Origin: DATKUC01 sp964577375
GTDB taxonomy: Bacteria; Spirochaetota; Spirochaetia; DSM-27196; DATKUC01
Length of the DNA: 64,000 nt
NCBI GenBank assembly: GCA_964577375.1
Contig: CAZNYW010000004.1
Coordinates: 1 to 64,000 of the forward strand
Direction: 5' to 3'
Each line of letters starts with the position of its first letter. Position 1 is the first letter of the stretch. Under the pieces are notes generated by a model. It searched no databases. It saw only the letters and a program-made list of their open reading frames with translations, and was not told the DNA's origin. A program made the translations under genes and the position numbers. Positions 16,745-25,014 of this stretch are shown one piece after another.

Positions 16745-17539
16745 ATGTCGAAAGGATTCAAAGCTCTCATCCTGGGTGACGTGGTTGGTCAGTCGGGATG
16801 CAGAGCAATCCTTCTCGGACTTCCGGCCATGATAAAGAGGTTTTCGGCCGACGTTGTTGTCGTGAACGGCGAGAACGCGGTCGAAGGCTTCGGCATCACC
16901 CCTGAGGTGGCCGCTCAGATCTTCAAGGCCGGGGCGCATGTAATCACCACCGGCAATCACGTTTGGCAAAAGAACGAAATTCTCGCCTATCTCGACACCC
17001 AGGAATACATCCTTCGGCCGGCCAACTATCCTTCCGGTGTAGCGGGCCACGGCAGCTGCGTTGCCGAGGTGCACGGCGTGAAGGTGGGGGTGATGAACCT
17101 CCAGGGCCGGACGCGGATGTGGAGCATCGACGACCCCTTTCGCAAGGCGAAGGAGATCGTCCGCAAGCTTCGCCAGAAAACAAAGATCATGATCGTGGAC
17201 TTCCACGCCGAGGCGACCGATGAAAAGGAGGCGCTCGGCTGTTATCTCGACGGCGACGTGACGGTCATCGTCGGCACGCATACCCACACTCAGACGGCGG
17301 ACGAGCGCATCCTGCCGGGTGGCACCGCCTACATCACCGACCTCGGGATGAGCGGTCCTCAGTCGAGTATCATAGGCTTCGATCCGGTTATCGGCGTTCA
17401 GCGTGCGCTTTCTCAGATGCCGCTCAAGAACGAAGTTTCGGACAATCCTGCGCTTCTACAGGGCATCTGCGTCGACATCGACACCGAGACTGGAAAGGCG
17501 CTCTCGATCACTCGCATCAGGGAAGAAAGTCTCGTGTGA
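16745..17539 (+). CDS. ymdB: YmdB-type metallophosphoesterase (TIGR00282)
   Basis: This 264-residue calcineurin-like phosphoesterase has the family signature LILGDVVGQSG at the start, VVVNGENAVEGFGIT, TTGNHVWQKNEI and GTHTHTQTADERILPGGTAYITDLGMSG. In Bacillus, YmdB hydrolyses 2',3'-cyclic nucleotides and affects development and biofilm choice. The domain is complete and soluble. It lies between rny and tlyA in one operon: 9 nt after rny and overlapping tlyA by 4 nt. Confidence 0.93.
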   Translation: MSKGFKALILGDVVGQSGCRAILLGLPAMIKRFSADVVVVNGENAVEGFGITPEVAAQIFKAGAHVITTGNHVWQKNEILAYLDTQEYILRPANYPSGVAGHGSCVAEVHGVKVGVMNLQGRTRMWSIDDPFRKAKEIVRKLRQKTKIMIVDFHAEATDEKEALGCYLDGDVTVIVGTHTHTQTADERILPGGTAYITDLGMSGPQSSIIGFDPVIGVQRALSQMPLKNEVSDNPALLQGICVDIDTETGKALSITRIREESLV

Positions 17540-18414
17540 AGAGCTGTCCGCGTCCGCCCAGGCACAAGATGTCGCTTCTCGGTCTGCTCCAGAATCGCTA
17601 TCCGGAATACACGAAAGACCAGCTGTACGCACACGTGGTCTGCGGAGATGTGCTCGTTGAGGGGGAACGCGTCCGCGAACCGTCGCGGAAGGTATCGCCC
17701 GACGCGGCCATCGACTTTGCCTCTTCGGAGACCGGAGGACGGTACGTCTCACGCGGCGGCGAGAAGCTCGATCACGCGCTCGAACGGTGGAAGCCGCCGG
17801 TTGCAGGACTCTGCTTCATCGACGCCGGTGCTTCGACCGGCGGCTTCACCGACTGCCTGCTTCAGCACGGCGCCGCCGCGGTCCACGCAGTCGACGTCGG
17901 ATACAATCAGCTCGACTACCGGCTTCGCACCGATTCACGCGTCATGGTCCACGAGCGAACCAACATCATGGAGGTCGCCCGCCCGGATTTCCGTCCGCAG
18001 GCGGACGCGGCGGTCGCCGACCTCTCCTTCAGGTCGCTGGCGGGGGCCGCCTCGCATCTGCTTGGGCTGACTGTGGGGGGATGGGCAATTGCGTTGGCGA
18101 AACCGCAGTTCGAAGAGCGGGGATCGGTCGAGGACTTCCACGGCGTCATCGAAGACGATGAAGTTCTCGAGCGGATTCTCAATCGTCTCTGGGGCGAGCT
18201 GGAGAGGGAGGGGGTACGAATCCTCGCGCTCGCCGCATCGCCGATCCGCGGCAGGAAGGGCAACCGGGAGTTCCTGCTCTGGCTGAGCGACGGACGCTAC
18301 GTCCCCGACGGAGAGCGAACCGCCGGCGACGTTGCCGCCGGCCGCCATGAGTTGATTCGCCGGGCGATCGCGGAACCGAAGAGCGAGAATCTCGAGGATT
18401 CCTCAGGAGAATGA
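17536..18414 (+). CDS. tlyA: TlyA-family rRNA (cytidine-2'-O)-methyltransferase
   Basis: The 292-residue protein has an N-terminal S4 RNA-binding domain (LLQNRYPEYTKDQLYAHVVCGDVLVEG, residues ~15-75) and a Rossmann FtsJ-like methyltransferase domain with DAGASTGGFTDCLLQHGA as the SAM motif, plus KPQFE and the final GRKGNREFLLWL. The family methylates 16S/23S rRNA and was first named hemolysin. It starts at GTG 17536, overlapping the ymdB stop as GTGA, and its last 12 nt overlap the convergent GerMN gene. Confidence 0.9.
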   Translation: MKSCPRPPRHKMSLLGLLQNRYPEYTKDQLYAHVVCGDVLVEGERVREPSRKVSPDAAIDFASSETGGRYVSRGGEKLDHALERWKPPVAGLCFIDAGASTGGFTDCLLQHGAAAVHAVDVGYNQLDYRLRTDSRVMVHERTNIMEVARPDFRPQADAAVADLSFRSLAGAASHLLGLTVGGWAIALAKPQFEERGSVEDFHGVIEDDEVLERILNRLWGELEREGVRILALAASPIRGRKGNREFLLWLSDGRYVPDGERTAGDVAAGRHELIRRAIAEPKSENLEDSSGE

Positions 18415-19308
18415 GTCCCTGCCGAGCGGGCGGCCGATGAAGATTCCTTCACCGCCGAGATAATCGATCTTTTTGCCGTCTACCAGAAACTGCACCCGGC
18501 TGACCGTGGAAAATTCGGTTGCCGTGTGAACTATCTCTTTCAGCTGCGCGATAAAACCCTCGACGCCCATTGTATTGAACTCGAAAGCTTCGTTGAAGTT
18601 GAGATAGGCGATGCCGTTCTGGACATAGGCCGAGAGGAGCTGCGTTTTCGGGGGAATCAGATTGAGCACGCCCTTGTTGAGCTCCTCCGGCGTCGGACCC
18701 TTGAGCAGCGCACGGATTGTGTCGGTTAGAGGACTGTCGACGTAGCGTACCTGTCGCTCGACGGCCTCCGGGAGGATGCGTCCATCGTCGGTGACGAACG
18801 TATAGTAGAGCTTCGCCATGCGCACGCGATACGAAGGCGCGGGCTGAGAGCTGCCCGAGGGCGTCGCCGGGCTGTGCGTCGTATCGGTGTGCGTTTTCGT
18901 CGATTCAGTTCCGGTGGGAGCGGAGTGCGCATTGTCGCTTCCGCCGCCCGAAAGCCCGGGTACCGTGCGAAAGGTTGTCTCAGTCGGCGGCGTCGAGACG
19001 CCGGTGGGTGCGGGCGCTGCGCCCGGCGCGGCGGGTCCGGACTTTCCCGGTGATCCATCCGGTCGCGATGTTGCCGCCGGAGCGTTCTTGTCCGTTCCGA
19101 TCACCACGTTGCGGGTCTCGATTCCGGTGGGCGGACTTCCGGAATCCTTGCCGAACTTATGCTGGAGAACATTGAGGAGGCCGGTACTCTGCACAACCTC
19201 CTGAATGCGCGGTTTTGTCGCGACGAACACCACCAGGAAGAGCAGAATAACGGCAATCCAGAACAGAACCCCGAAGGATGTCTTGCGTTTCTTCTTGTTG
19301 TTCGCCAT
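18403..19308 (-). CDS. membrane-anchored GerMN-domain protein
   Basis: The 301-residue protein has a basic N-terminus (MANNKKKRKTS), one membrane helix (~residues 12-31), a Pro/Thr/Ser/Gly-rich linker (~60-160), and a C-terminal GerMN domain (~165-290; VRYVDSPLTDTIRALLKGPT, LSAYVQNGIAYLNFNEAF, EFSTVSRVQFLVDG). GerMN domains occur in spore germination GerM and in lipoprotein LpqB-like proteins, where they probably bind envelope ligands. Here it would face the periplasm. ATG 19308 is preferred over upstream in-frame codons because a promoter ends 16 nt before it. It is divergent from ptsI. Confidence 0.8.
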   Translation of the reverse strand: MANNKKKRKTSFGVLFWIAVILLFLVVFVATKPRIQEVVQSTGLLNVLQHKFGKDSGSPPTGIETRNVVIGTDKNAPAATSRPDGSPGKSGPAAPGAAPAPTGVSTPPTETTFRTVPGLSGGGSDNAHSAPTGTESTKTHTDTTHSPATPSGSSQPAPSYRVRMAKLYYTFVTDDGRILPEAVERQVRYVDSPLTDTIRALLKGPTPEELNKGVLNLIPPKTQLLSAYVQNGIAYLNFNEAFEFNTMGVEGFIAQLKEIVHTATEFSTVSRVQFLVDGKKIDYLGGEGIFIGRPLGRDSFS

Positions 19309-19324
19309 ACGTTTCAAGTATCGG

Positions 19325-19371
19325 CGTATAAGGGAAACAATTTGACAGTTCAACGGGATTGGCCGTATCAT
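19325..19371. promoter_or_regulatory. back-to-back divergent promoters (GerMN gene / ptsI)
   Basis: Minus strand: -35 TTGAAC (19353-19348), 17 nt, -10 TATACG (19330-19325). Plus strand: -35 TTGACA (19342-19347), 18 nt, -10 TATCAT (19366-19371). The two -35 boxes touch and form the near-palindrome TTGACAGTTCAA. Polymerases at the two promoters would compete for the same face of DNA. Confidence 0.55.
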
Positions 19372-19380
19372 ATGACGGCA

Positions 19381-21123
19381 ATGCATGAACTTACCGGAAT
19401 CTCAGCCTCGCCGGGGATCGCCATCGGGAAGGTTTTCCTCTATCTCGACAACGGTCCTTCGGTTCCGCGATATGCAATACGTGCAGAACATGTGTCCGGG
19501 GAGATGGATCGGCTCGAACAGGCCGTCGGGCGCGCATCCGACGAGATTCAGAGCCTCCGGCGAACCAGCGAACAGGAAAATCGCGACGAGCAGGTAAAGC
19601 TTCTCGATACCCACCTGATGATGCTCTCGGACCCGGACTTCACCGAAAGGATACAGAATGATCTGAAATCCAAGCTGCTGAATGTAGAGTGGGTGCTCAA
19701 TGCGGCGATCGAAGAGGTGGTTCAGAAGCTGCACGCGAGCGGCGACGACTACATGAAGGAACGCAGCATAGACCTCAATGACGTGTCGCGCCGCGTCCTC
19801 AACCATCTGCTCTACCGGGAGCGGATCAACCTCGCCGACCTTTCGGAAGAGGTGATTCTGGTAACCCACGATCTTTTGCCTTCGGACGCGATCGGCATGA
19901 ACAAGCGCATGGTCAAAGGCATCTGCATGGACGCCGGCGGGAAGACCTCTCATACCGCAATCCTGGCGCGTTCATTCGAGATACCGGCCGTGGTCGGGCT
20001 ATCGAATATCTCGCGGCAGGTCCAGTCGGGCGATCAGGCCGTCGTGGATGGCAACCGTGGGCGGGTCATCGTGAACGCCGATGCGCGAACGCTGAAGCGC
20101 TACGTCAGGGTGCAGTCGGACTGGCGCAAGCGTGAAGTGCAGCTGATGCGTCTGAACGAGCTTCCCGCCGAAACCAGGGACGGAAAGCTCGTCAGCCTGA
20201 AGGCCAACATCGAAGTTCCCGAAGAGGTGGATTCCATCTTCGCGCACGGCGCAGATGGAGTGGGGCTCTTTCGTTCCGAGTTTCTGTTCCTCCATTCCGG
20301 CCACCTTCCCGAAGAGGAGGAGCAGTTCAAAGCCTATTCCTACGTTCTGAATGCCATGGGTTCGAAGCCGGTGACCATTCGTACTGTCGACGTGGGCGGC
20401 GACAAGGTGGCGCCGAACCTCGAGGGGATGAACGAGAAGAACCCCATCCTCGGCTGGCGCGCCATCCGTTTCTGCCTCTCCAATCTGGACCTGTTCCGGA
20501 CTCAGCTTCGGGCGCTGCTTCGTTCGAGCATGCACGGGAAACTGCAGATCATGTTTCCGATGATCTCCGGTGTCGAGGAGCTTTCGCAGGCGCTGGACAC
20601 GCTCGACGAGGTCAAGGCCGACCTGCGCCGCGAGCAGATACCCTTCGACGAGAATATTCCCGTCGGCACGATGATCGAGGTCCCCTCCGCAGCGATAACC
20701 GCCGATCTCATTGCGCGGCGGTCGCACTTCTTCTCGATAGGGACAAACGACCTGATTCAGTATACAATTGCGGTTGACCGCGGCAACGAGAAGATTGCCT
20801 ACCTGTATGAACCGTTCCATCCCGGGGTGCTTCGGCTGCTCAAGATGGTCATCGACAGCGCCCACGCGGTGGGCATTCCCGTTGGGATGTGCGGTGAGAT
20901 GGCGGGCGATCCGGTGGCCGCGGTGATTCTCCTGGGGCTCGGGCTCGATGAGTTTTCGATGGGGGCCGTGGGCATCCCGGAGGTAAAACGTATCATCAGG
21001 TCGGTCGCGCTTTCGGAAGCCGAAGAAATCGTGGGAAATGTCATGGAGATGCGCTCCTTCCACGAGGTGGACCGCTACGTCAACGAGCTGATGGAATCAC
21101 GCTTCGGCGTGAACGCCTACTAG
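19381..21123 (+). CDS. ptsI: phosphoenolpyruvate-protein phosphotransferase (PTS enzyme I)
   Basis: Enzyme I takes phosphate from PEP and passes it to HPr. The 580-residue protein has the complete arrangement: an N-terminal HPr-binding domain, phosphohistidine His191 in GGKTSHTAILARS, LFRSEFLFL, VGGDK, and the PEP-binding barrel ending with MCGEMAGD (Cys504). No HPr, HprK or enzyme II gene is in this window, so whether it feeds sugar uptake or only regulation is open. ATG 19381 lies 9 nt after the -10 box and has no ribosome site, so translation may be leaderless. ATG 19372 is a three-codon-longer alternative. der follows after 29 nt. Confidence 0.93.
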   Translation: MHELTGISASPGIAIGKVFLYLDNGPSVPRYAIRAEHVSGEMDRLEQAVGRASDEIQSLRRTSEQENRDEQVKLLDTHLMMLSDPDFTERIQNDLKSKLLNVEWVLNAAIEEVVQKLHASGDDYMKERSIDLNDVSRRVLNHLLYRERINLADLSEEVILVTHDLLPSDAIGMNKRMVKGICMDAGGKTSHTAILARSFEIPAVVGLSNISRQVQSGDQAVVDGNRGRVIVNADARTLKRYVRVQSDWRKREVQLMRLNELPAETRDGKLVSLKANIEVPEEVDSIFAHGADGVGLFRSEFLFLHSGHLPEEEEQFKAYSYVLNAMGSKPVTIRTVDVGGDKVAPNLEGMNEKNPILGWRAIRFCLSNLDLFRTQLRALLRSSMHGKLQIMFPMISGVEELSQALDTLDEVKADLRREQIPFDENIPVGTMIEVPSAAITADLIARRSHFFSIGTNDLIQYTIAVDRGNEKIAYLYEPFHPGVLRLLKMVIDSAHAVGIPVGMCGEMAGDPVAAVILLGLGLDEFSMGAVGIPEVKRIIRSVALSEAEEIVGNVMEMRSFHEVDRYVNELMESRFGVNAY

Positions 21124-21152
21124 CCCCCGGATAAATTGAGGATTCCGCATAC

Positions 21153-22505
21153 ATGAATCAGCACGCGCCCGCGCTGCCCGTCGTCGCGGTCGTCGGGCGA
21201 CCGAACGTCGGCAAATCGACTCTTTTCAACCGCCTGGTCGGAAGGCGGCTTGCCATCACCGACAGCATGCCGGGAGTCACCCGTGACCCGGTAACTGCCG
21301 ACGGGCGGATCGGCAGCGTCGACGTGCGGCTGGTCGACACGGGCGGGATGACCACGGAAAAGGGTGCCATTCACGAGCTCGTGACTGCACGCAGCCTCGA
21401 AGTCGCCGCCCGCGCGCACTGCATCATTCTAATGCTCGACGTGACCGGCGTCACCCCCGAGGATGAGGAGTTTATCGAGCGGCTTCGCCCCTTTCAGCCG
21501 CGGATCGTCGTTGCTGTCAACAAAGTGGACAATCCTGAGCGTGAGCCCTCCGTGTGGGATTTCTACCGGTTCGGCTATTCGCCGGTGATCGGAATTTCTG
21601 CGACGCACGGCCTCAACGTGGAGGAGCTCCGCGAAGCGGTGGTCGCCCGCATCGCCGAGTCGGCCGCCGATTTCCCGGCCGGGTTCCCGGCCGACCTGCG
21701 GTCGAGCGGCACCGAATCGCCGCGTCCCATCCGCATAGCGGTGCTGGGACAGCCAAATACCGGCAAATCGACTCTCGCGAACCGGCTTGTGGGTTCAGAG
21801 AACTCCATCGTTTCGGAGGTGCCGGGGACCACGCGGGATGTGATCGAAGGACGATTCCGGCACAAGGGCACCGAGTTCGAAATCCTCGACACGGCCGGCA
21901 TCCGGAGGAAGAACCGTGTAAACGAGGATGTCGAGTACTACTCGGTCAACCGCGCGATTGCCACGATCGAGCGTGCCGACATCGTTTTCCTCATGGTCGA
22001 TGCGCCCAAGGGACTTACCGACCAGGACAAGAAGATTGCCTTCCAGGTTGTGAAAAAGGGGAAGGGGATAATCGTGGTCCTCAACAAGTGGGACCTCATG
22101 GAACAGGTCAAGAACCAGTTCGAAGCGACCGAGGACCGTGTCCGGTTCGTCTTCCCGATTCTGCACTTTGCCCCTATCGTTCCGCTCTCGGCAACGAGCG
22201 GTACCGGCATCTCCCGGCTTCTGGGGCTCGCCGGCCAGCTCCAGAAGGAGCTTCGGACCCGTATCGAGACCGGCAGGCTCAACCAGGCGCTCGCTCGCTG
22301 GCTTGCAGAGACGCCGCCGCCTTCGGGAAAACGGCACTGGAAGGTCCGCTACATCACACAGGTTGGGACCGAGCCCCTGAGCTTCGTGATGTTCGTCAGC
22401 AGAACCGCCGGCTTTCCCGCGAGCTACGTCGGGTACATCCAGAACAGAATCCGACGCGAGTTCGACCTCTCGCATGTCCCTCTGGACATCGTCCTGCGAG
22501 AGTAG
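21153..22505 (+). CDS. der: ribosome biogenesis GTPase Der (EngA)
   Basis: This is a double-GTPase needed for 50S subunit assembly. Two tandem G domains are visible: the first with GRPNVGKSTLFNRL, DTGG and NKVD, and the second with GQPNTGKSTLANRL, DTAGIRRK and NKWDL. They are followed by a KH-like C-terminal domain (LARWLAETPPPSGKRHWKVR) that contacts rRNA. The 450-residue length is normal. It lies 29 nt after ptsI and 12 nt before a MerR-type gene, so these three probably share transcripts. Confidence 0.96.
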   Translation: MNQHAPALPVVAVVGRPNVGKSTLFNRLVGRRLAITDSMPGVTRDPVTADGRIGSVDVRLVDTGGMTTEKGAIHELVTARSLEVAARAHCIILMLDVTGVTPEDEEFIERLRPFQPRIVVAVNKVDNPEREPSVWDFYRFGYSPVIGISATHGLNVEELREAVVARIAESAADFPAGFPADLRSSGTESPRPIRIAVLGQPNTGKSTLANRLVGSENSIVSEVPGTTRDVIEGRFRHKGTEFEILDTAGIRRKNRVNEDVEYYSVNRAIATIERADIVFLMVDAPKGLTDQDKKIAFQVVKKGKGIIVVLNKWDLMEQVKNQFEATEDRVRFVFPILHFAPIVPLSATSGTGISRLLGLAGQLQKELRTRIETGRLNQALARWLAETPPPSGKRHWKVRYITQVGTEPLSFVMFVSRTAGFPASYVGYIQNRIRREFDLSHVPLDIVLRE

Positions 22506-22517
22506 CAGTATCTGAAT

Positions 22518-23594
22518 ATGGACCGGTTAAGCATCGGTGAGGTTTGCTCACTGCTGCAGGTCAAACCTCACATCGTCCGCTACTGGGAGCAGGGAATCGA
22601 TCTGCTCTCGCCGCGGAAGGACTTTTCGGGCCGCCGGGCCTATTCCGATCACGATGTTCAGATTCTCTCCCGTGTGAAATACCTCGTGCAGGAGCGCCGG
22701 TTCACGCTCGAGGGAGCCCGGGAGCGCATATACGCGGAGCTGAGCGGCGAGAGCGGCGAACGGAACGCCTCGCGCAAGGCTGCCCTCCAGCAGGTGCGCC
22801 ACGAGCTGTTGCAGGCGGGGAGGCTCCTTGCCCAGTTGCGCCGGTCGGCGGCGGCCTCCCAGCAGCCCGCGCGGGTGGAGCGTTCCCACGCTGCGGGCTC
22901 CCCGCCGCTGAGCCTCAGGGTAATTCGCAACGAGTCCGGTGAGCACGTTCCGGAAGGCGGATCGGTGGCCGCGACCGCTGCGGCAACCATTATCGGTGGT
23001 CACGCGGCCGACTTCGACTGGCAGACCGAGGTTCGCGCGGTCATGGCCGACGCCATCGGCCGCTACGCAACGCTCCGGGTCATCTTCTGCAGGCCGGATC
23101 TCGCCGCCGCGGTTGAAGCCGAGGCGCAGCAGGTGGCGGATGCGGAGACGGGCCAGGCGCTGGTATTCACGTGTGAACCGGCGAGCGTCTGGCGTGCAAT
23201 GGAAGAACTGCGCGTCGGAACTGCCGGACGGGATCTTTCACGCCGCGGTGTGCGCGACCTCGCCGTGCTGCCTCCCGACGGTCCTGACGTCCACGACGCT
23301 TTAGGACAGCTTCTTTCCCTCCACCGTCGCCATGGAGCCTGCTTCACCCTGCAGGCCACCCGCCGTCCCGGCGGTGGTGCCGGTGCCGGTGCGTCGAAAC
23401 AGACGCGCTTCCGGATGACCGGCGCGATTGCAGTCGATCTCCGGCAGTGGCGCGCCATCCGCGAAAGCGTGCCGTTCACGGGAACGGCCGAAACTGTCGA
23501 AAATAGAGCTGGAGGCGCCTATTCCGGCGAGGGTGCCATGCTGGTCGGACTGGCAGGCAGCGTACCCTGTGGTATTATTGTAGAGTACCCGTGA
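22518..23594 (+). CDS. MerR-family transcriptional regulator with a long unassigned C-terminal region
   Basis: Residues 1-75 form a MerR winged helix (RLSIGEVCSLLQVKPHIVRYWE, then RRAYSDHDVQILSRVKYL), with a charged helix following. MerR proteins usually have 110-280 residues; this one has 358. The remaining ~230 residues include an alpha/beta-looking stretch (RYATLRVIFCRPDLAAAVE..., ALVFTCEP) and a Gly-rich linker near 290 (RPGGGAGAGA). I do not recognise that region; it could be a ligand domain. No metal-binding Cys cluster is seen. The start ATG 22518 lies 12 nt after der. The regulon is unknown. Confidence 0.7.
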   Translation: MDRLSIGEVCSLLQVKPHIVRYWEQGIDLLSPRKDFSGRRAYSDHDVQILSRVKYLVQERRFTLEGARERIYAELSGESGERNASRKAALQQVRHELLQAGRLLAQLRRSAAASQQPARVERSHAAGSPPLSLRVIRNESGEHVPEGGSVAATAAATIIGGHAADFDWQTEVRAVMADAIGRYATLRVIFCRPDLAAAVEAEAQQVADAETGQALVFTCEPASVWRAMEELRVGTAGRDLSRRGVRDLAVLPPDGPDVHDALGQLLSLHRRHGACFTLQATRRPGGGAGAGASKQTRFRMTGAIAVDLRQWRAIRESVPFTGTAETVENRAGGAYSGEGAMLVGLAGSVPCGIIVEYP

Positions 23595-23616
23595 GTCGGG
23601 TAGGCGGACACGCGCA

Positions 23617-24981
23617 ATGATACGAATTTTACCCGCCCCGCGGCGAAGGCTTGCGTGGCTTGTCATAGTCTTTGTGCTTTGCGGGCTCCCGGTGTGGAGC
23701 AGAACCTCTGCAGCAGAGGTAATGCCAACCGGGGCAGACAACAGCGAAGCACGCAAATACCTCGAAAGCTCGATTACCGCGCCGACCAGCAGCGTGCTAT
23801 CGCTTCCTGCGAGAATTCTCACCCTGTCGAACGGTGCGAACCGGGTGAAGTTCGAGGTCCAGCGGTCGCAGGACGCATACTACCTCCTCTTTCTGAATGA
23901 AAGCCAGAGCGTGGCTGACGGCGCCGACCGTTTTCCCATTGCCGGCACCGGGAACTACGTCATCAAGCGGAGCATGAAGGACGGCTCCTTTCTCCAGATC
24001 AAGATCTTCCTGCAGGACGACCCGGGGTTCTTTGTCCGTGTGTTTCCCGACGGAAGCGGAACGCCCGACAGTGTCGGCGGTACCGACGGCCGCTGCTTCA
24101 TTGACGTCTACATTGCAGACTCCCGCATCTATCACGACGTCGTTGTTCCGATCTCCTTCGCACAGGCGCTGACCTCCTCGCTGCAATGGCTTGTGCAGCT
24201 GACATCGGATCAGATCGACTGGTCCTCGCTTTTTCCTCCGGAGGACCTCTCGGCCTACAAGGATGTCCGCTTCATGGTGGACGCGGTTCGAAAGGCGCTG
24301 CCGACCCTTCCTGACGCGGATGACGGGGCGATGGATCTGAACGGTAATCTCGTCTACATTGCAAGCCTCAAGCTGCAGGACCAGGGCCCCGGATTCAACT
24401 GTTCGGGATTCGCGAAGTGGATCGCCGACGGATTGTACAAGCCCGCTACCGGCCGGTTTCTTTCGATCGACGAGCTCAAGCAGAAACACCTCGATCTGCG
24501 GGGCAACCGCTGGTCGAGGCCGGTAGAGAATGAACGTGATCCCTATTTCGGCCTTGATTGGACCCGGAATATTGCCGTGGCGCTCATGTCGGTCGACAAC
24601 CCGGACCGAAAGCTGTCGCCCCTGTCGGCCGACGTACGCGACGTTCCCTTTTCCCGGTACATCGAAAACGTCGGCTACCGCATTTCCGAACTCAAGCGGG
24701 TGCTCTATTTCCTTGCGGTGAAAGAGCCGGGATACTTCTACTTTGGCTCGGTGAACCGCGAGTTCGGCACGGCGCCGGTCCTTCGCCAGCATACGCACGT
24801 TGTCGTGCTCTTTCCCTATTTCACCGAGCAGGGCCAGTTCCGCGTCGCCCTGATGGAGCGGAACGTGGAGTCGACGCTGGAGAGCCTCAATCACCGCTAT
24901 CCGGCCGACTACATTCACCTCGTCCGCGCGCAGGCGTCGTCCGACTTTGTTCCACCGGTCATCCACGTCGCACCGCATTGA
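23617..24981 (+). CDS. secreted NlpC/P60-like (papain-fold) putative peptidase
   Basis: The 454-residue protein has a signal peptide (basic start, hydrophobic residues ~12-26, ending near TSAAEV). The N-terminal half is beta-rich and unassigned. In the C-terminal half, GPGFNCSGFAKWI places Cys262 in the NCSGF motif of NlpC/P60 peptidases, and RQHTHVVVLFPYF places His392/His394 as the candidate catalytic His. This suggests a periplasmic cysteine peptidase or amidase acting on cell wall. Sequence around the motifs is divergent, so it may be a spirochaete-specific branch. It is upstream of the TPR/TonB cluster. Confidence 0.55.
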   Translation: MIRILPAPRRRLAWLVIVFVLCGLPVWSRTSAAEVMPTGADNSEARKYLESSITAPTSSVLSLPARILTLSNGANRVKFEVQRSQDAYYLLFLNESQSVADGADRFPIAGTGNYVIKRSMKDGSFLQIKIFLQDDPGFFVRVFPDGSGTPDSVGGTDGRCFIDVYIADSRIYHDVVVPISFAQALTSSLQWLVQLTSDQIDWSSLFPPEDLSAYKDVRFMVDAVRKALPTLPDADDGAMDLNGNLVYIASLKLQDQGPGFNCSGFAKWIADGLYKPATGRFLSIDELKQKHLDLRGNRWSRPVENERDPYFGLDWTRNIAVALMSVDNPDRKLSPLSADVRDVPFSRYIENVGYRISELKRVLYFLAVKEPGYFYFGSVNREFGTAPVLRQHTHVVVLFPYFTEQGQFRVALMERNVESTLESLNHRYPADYIHLVRAQASSDFVPPVIHVAPH

Positions 24982-25006
24982 TTATTGAGTTTTCGCGCGC
25001 TATTCT
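24978..25006 (+). promoter_or_regulatory. promoter of the TPR-TonB cluster
   Basis: -35 TTGATT (24978-24983), 17 nt, -10 TATTCT (25001-25006), 8 nt before ATG 25015. The predicted start falls at or just before the start codon. Confidence 0.5.
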
Positions 25007-25014
25007 AGGTACAT

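Noticed and set aside
19999..21063. 354-codon open frame opposite ptsI
   Set aside because: Shadow of a conserved gene; His/Asp/Arg-rich composition typical of antisense frames.
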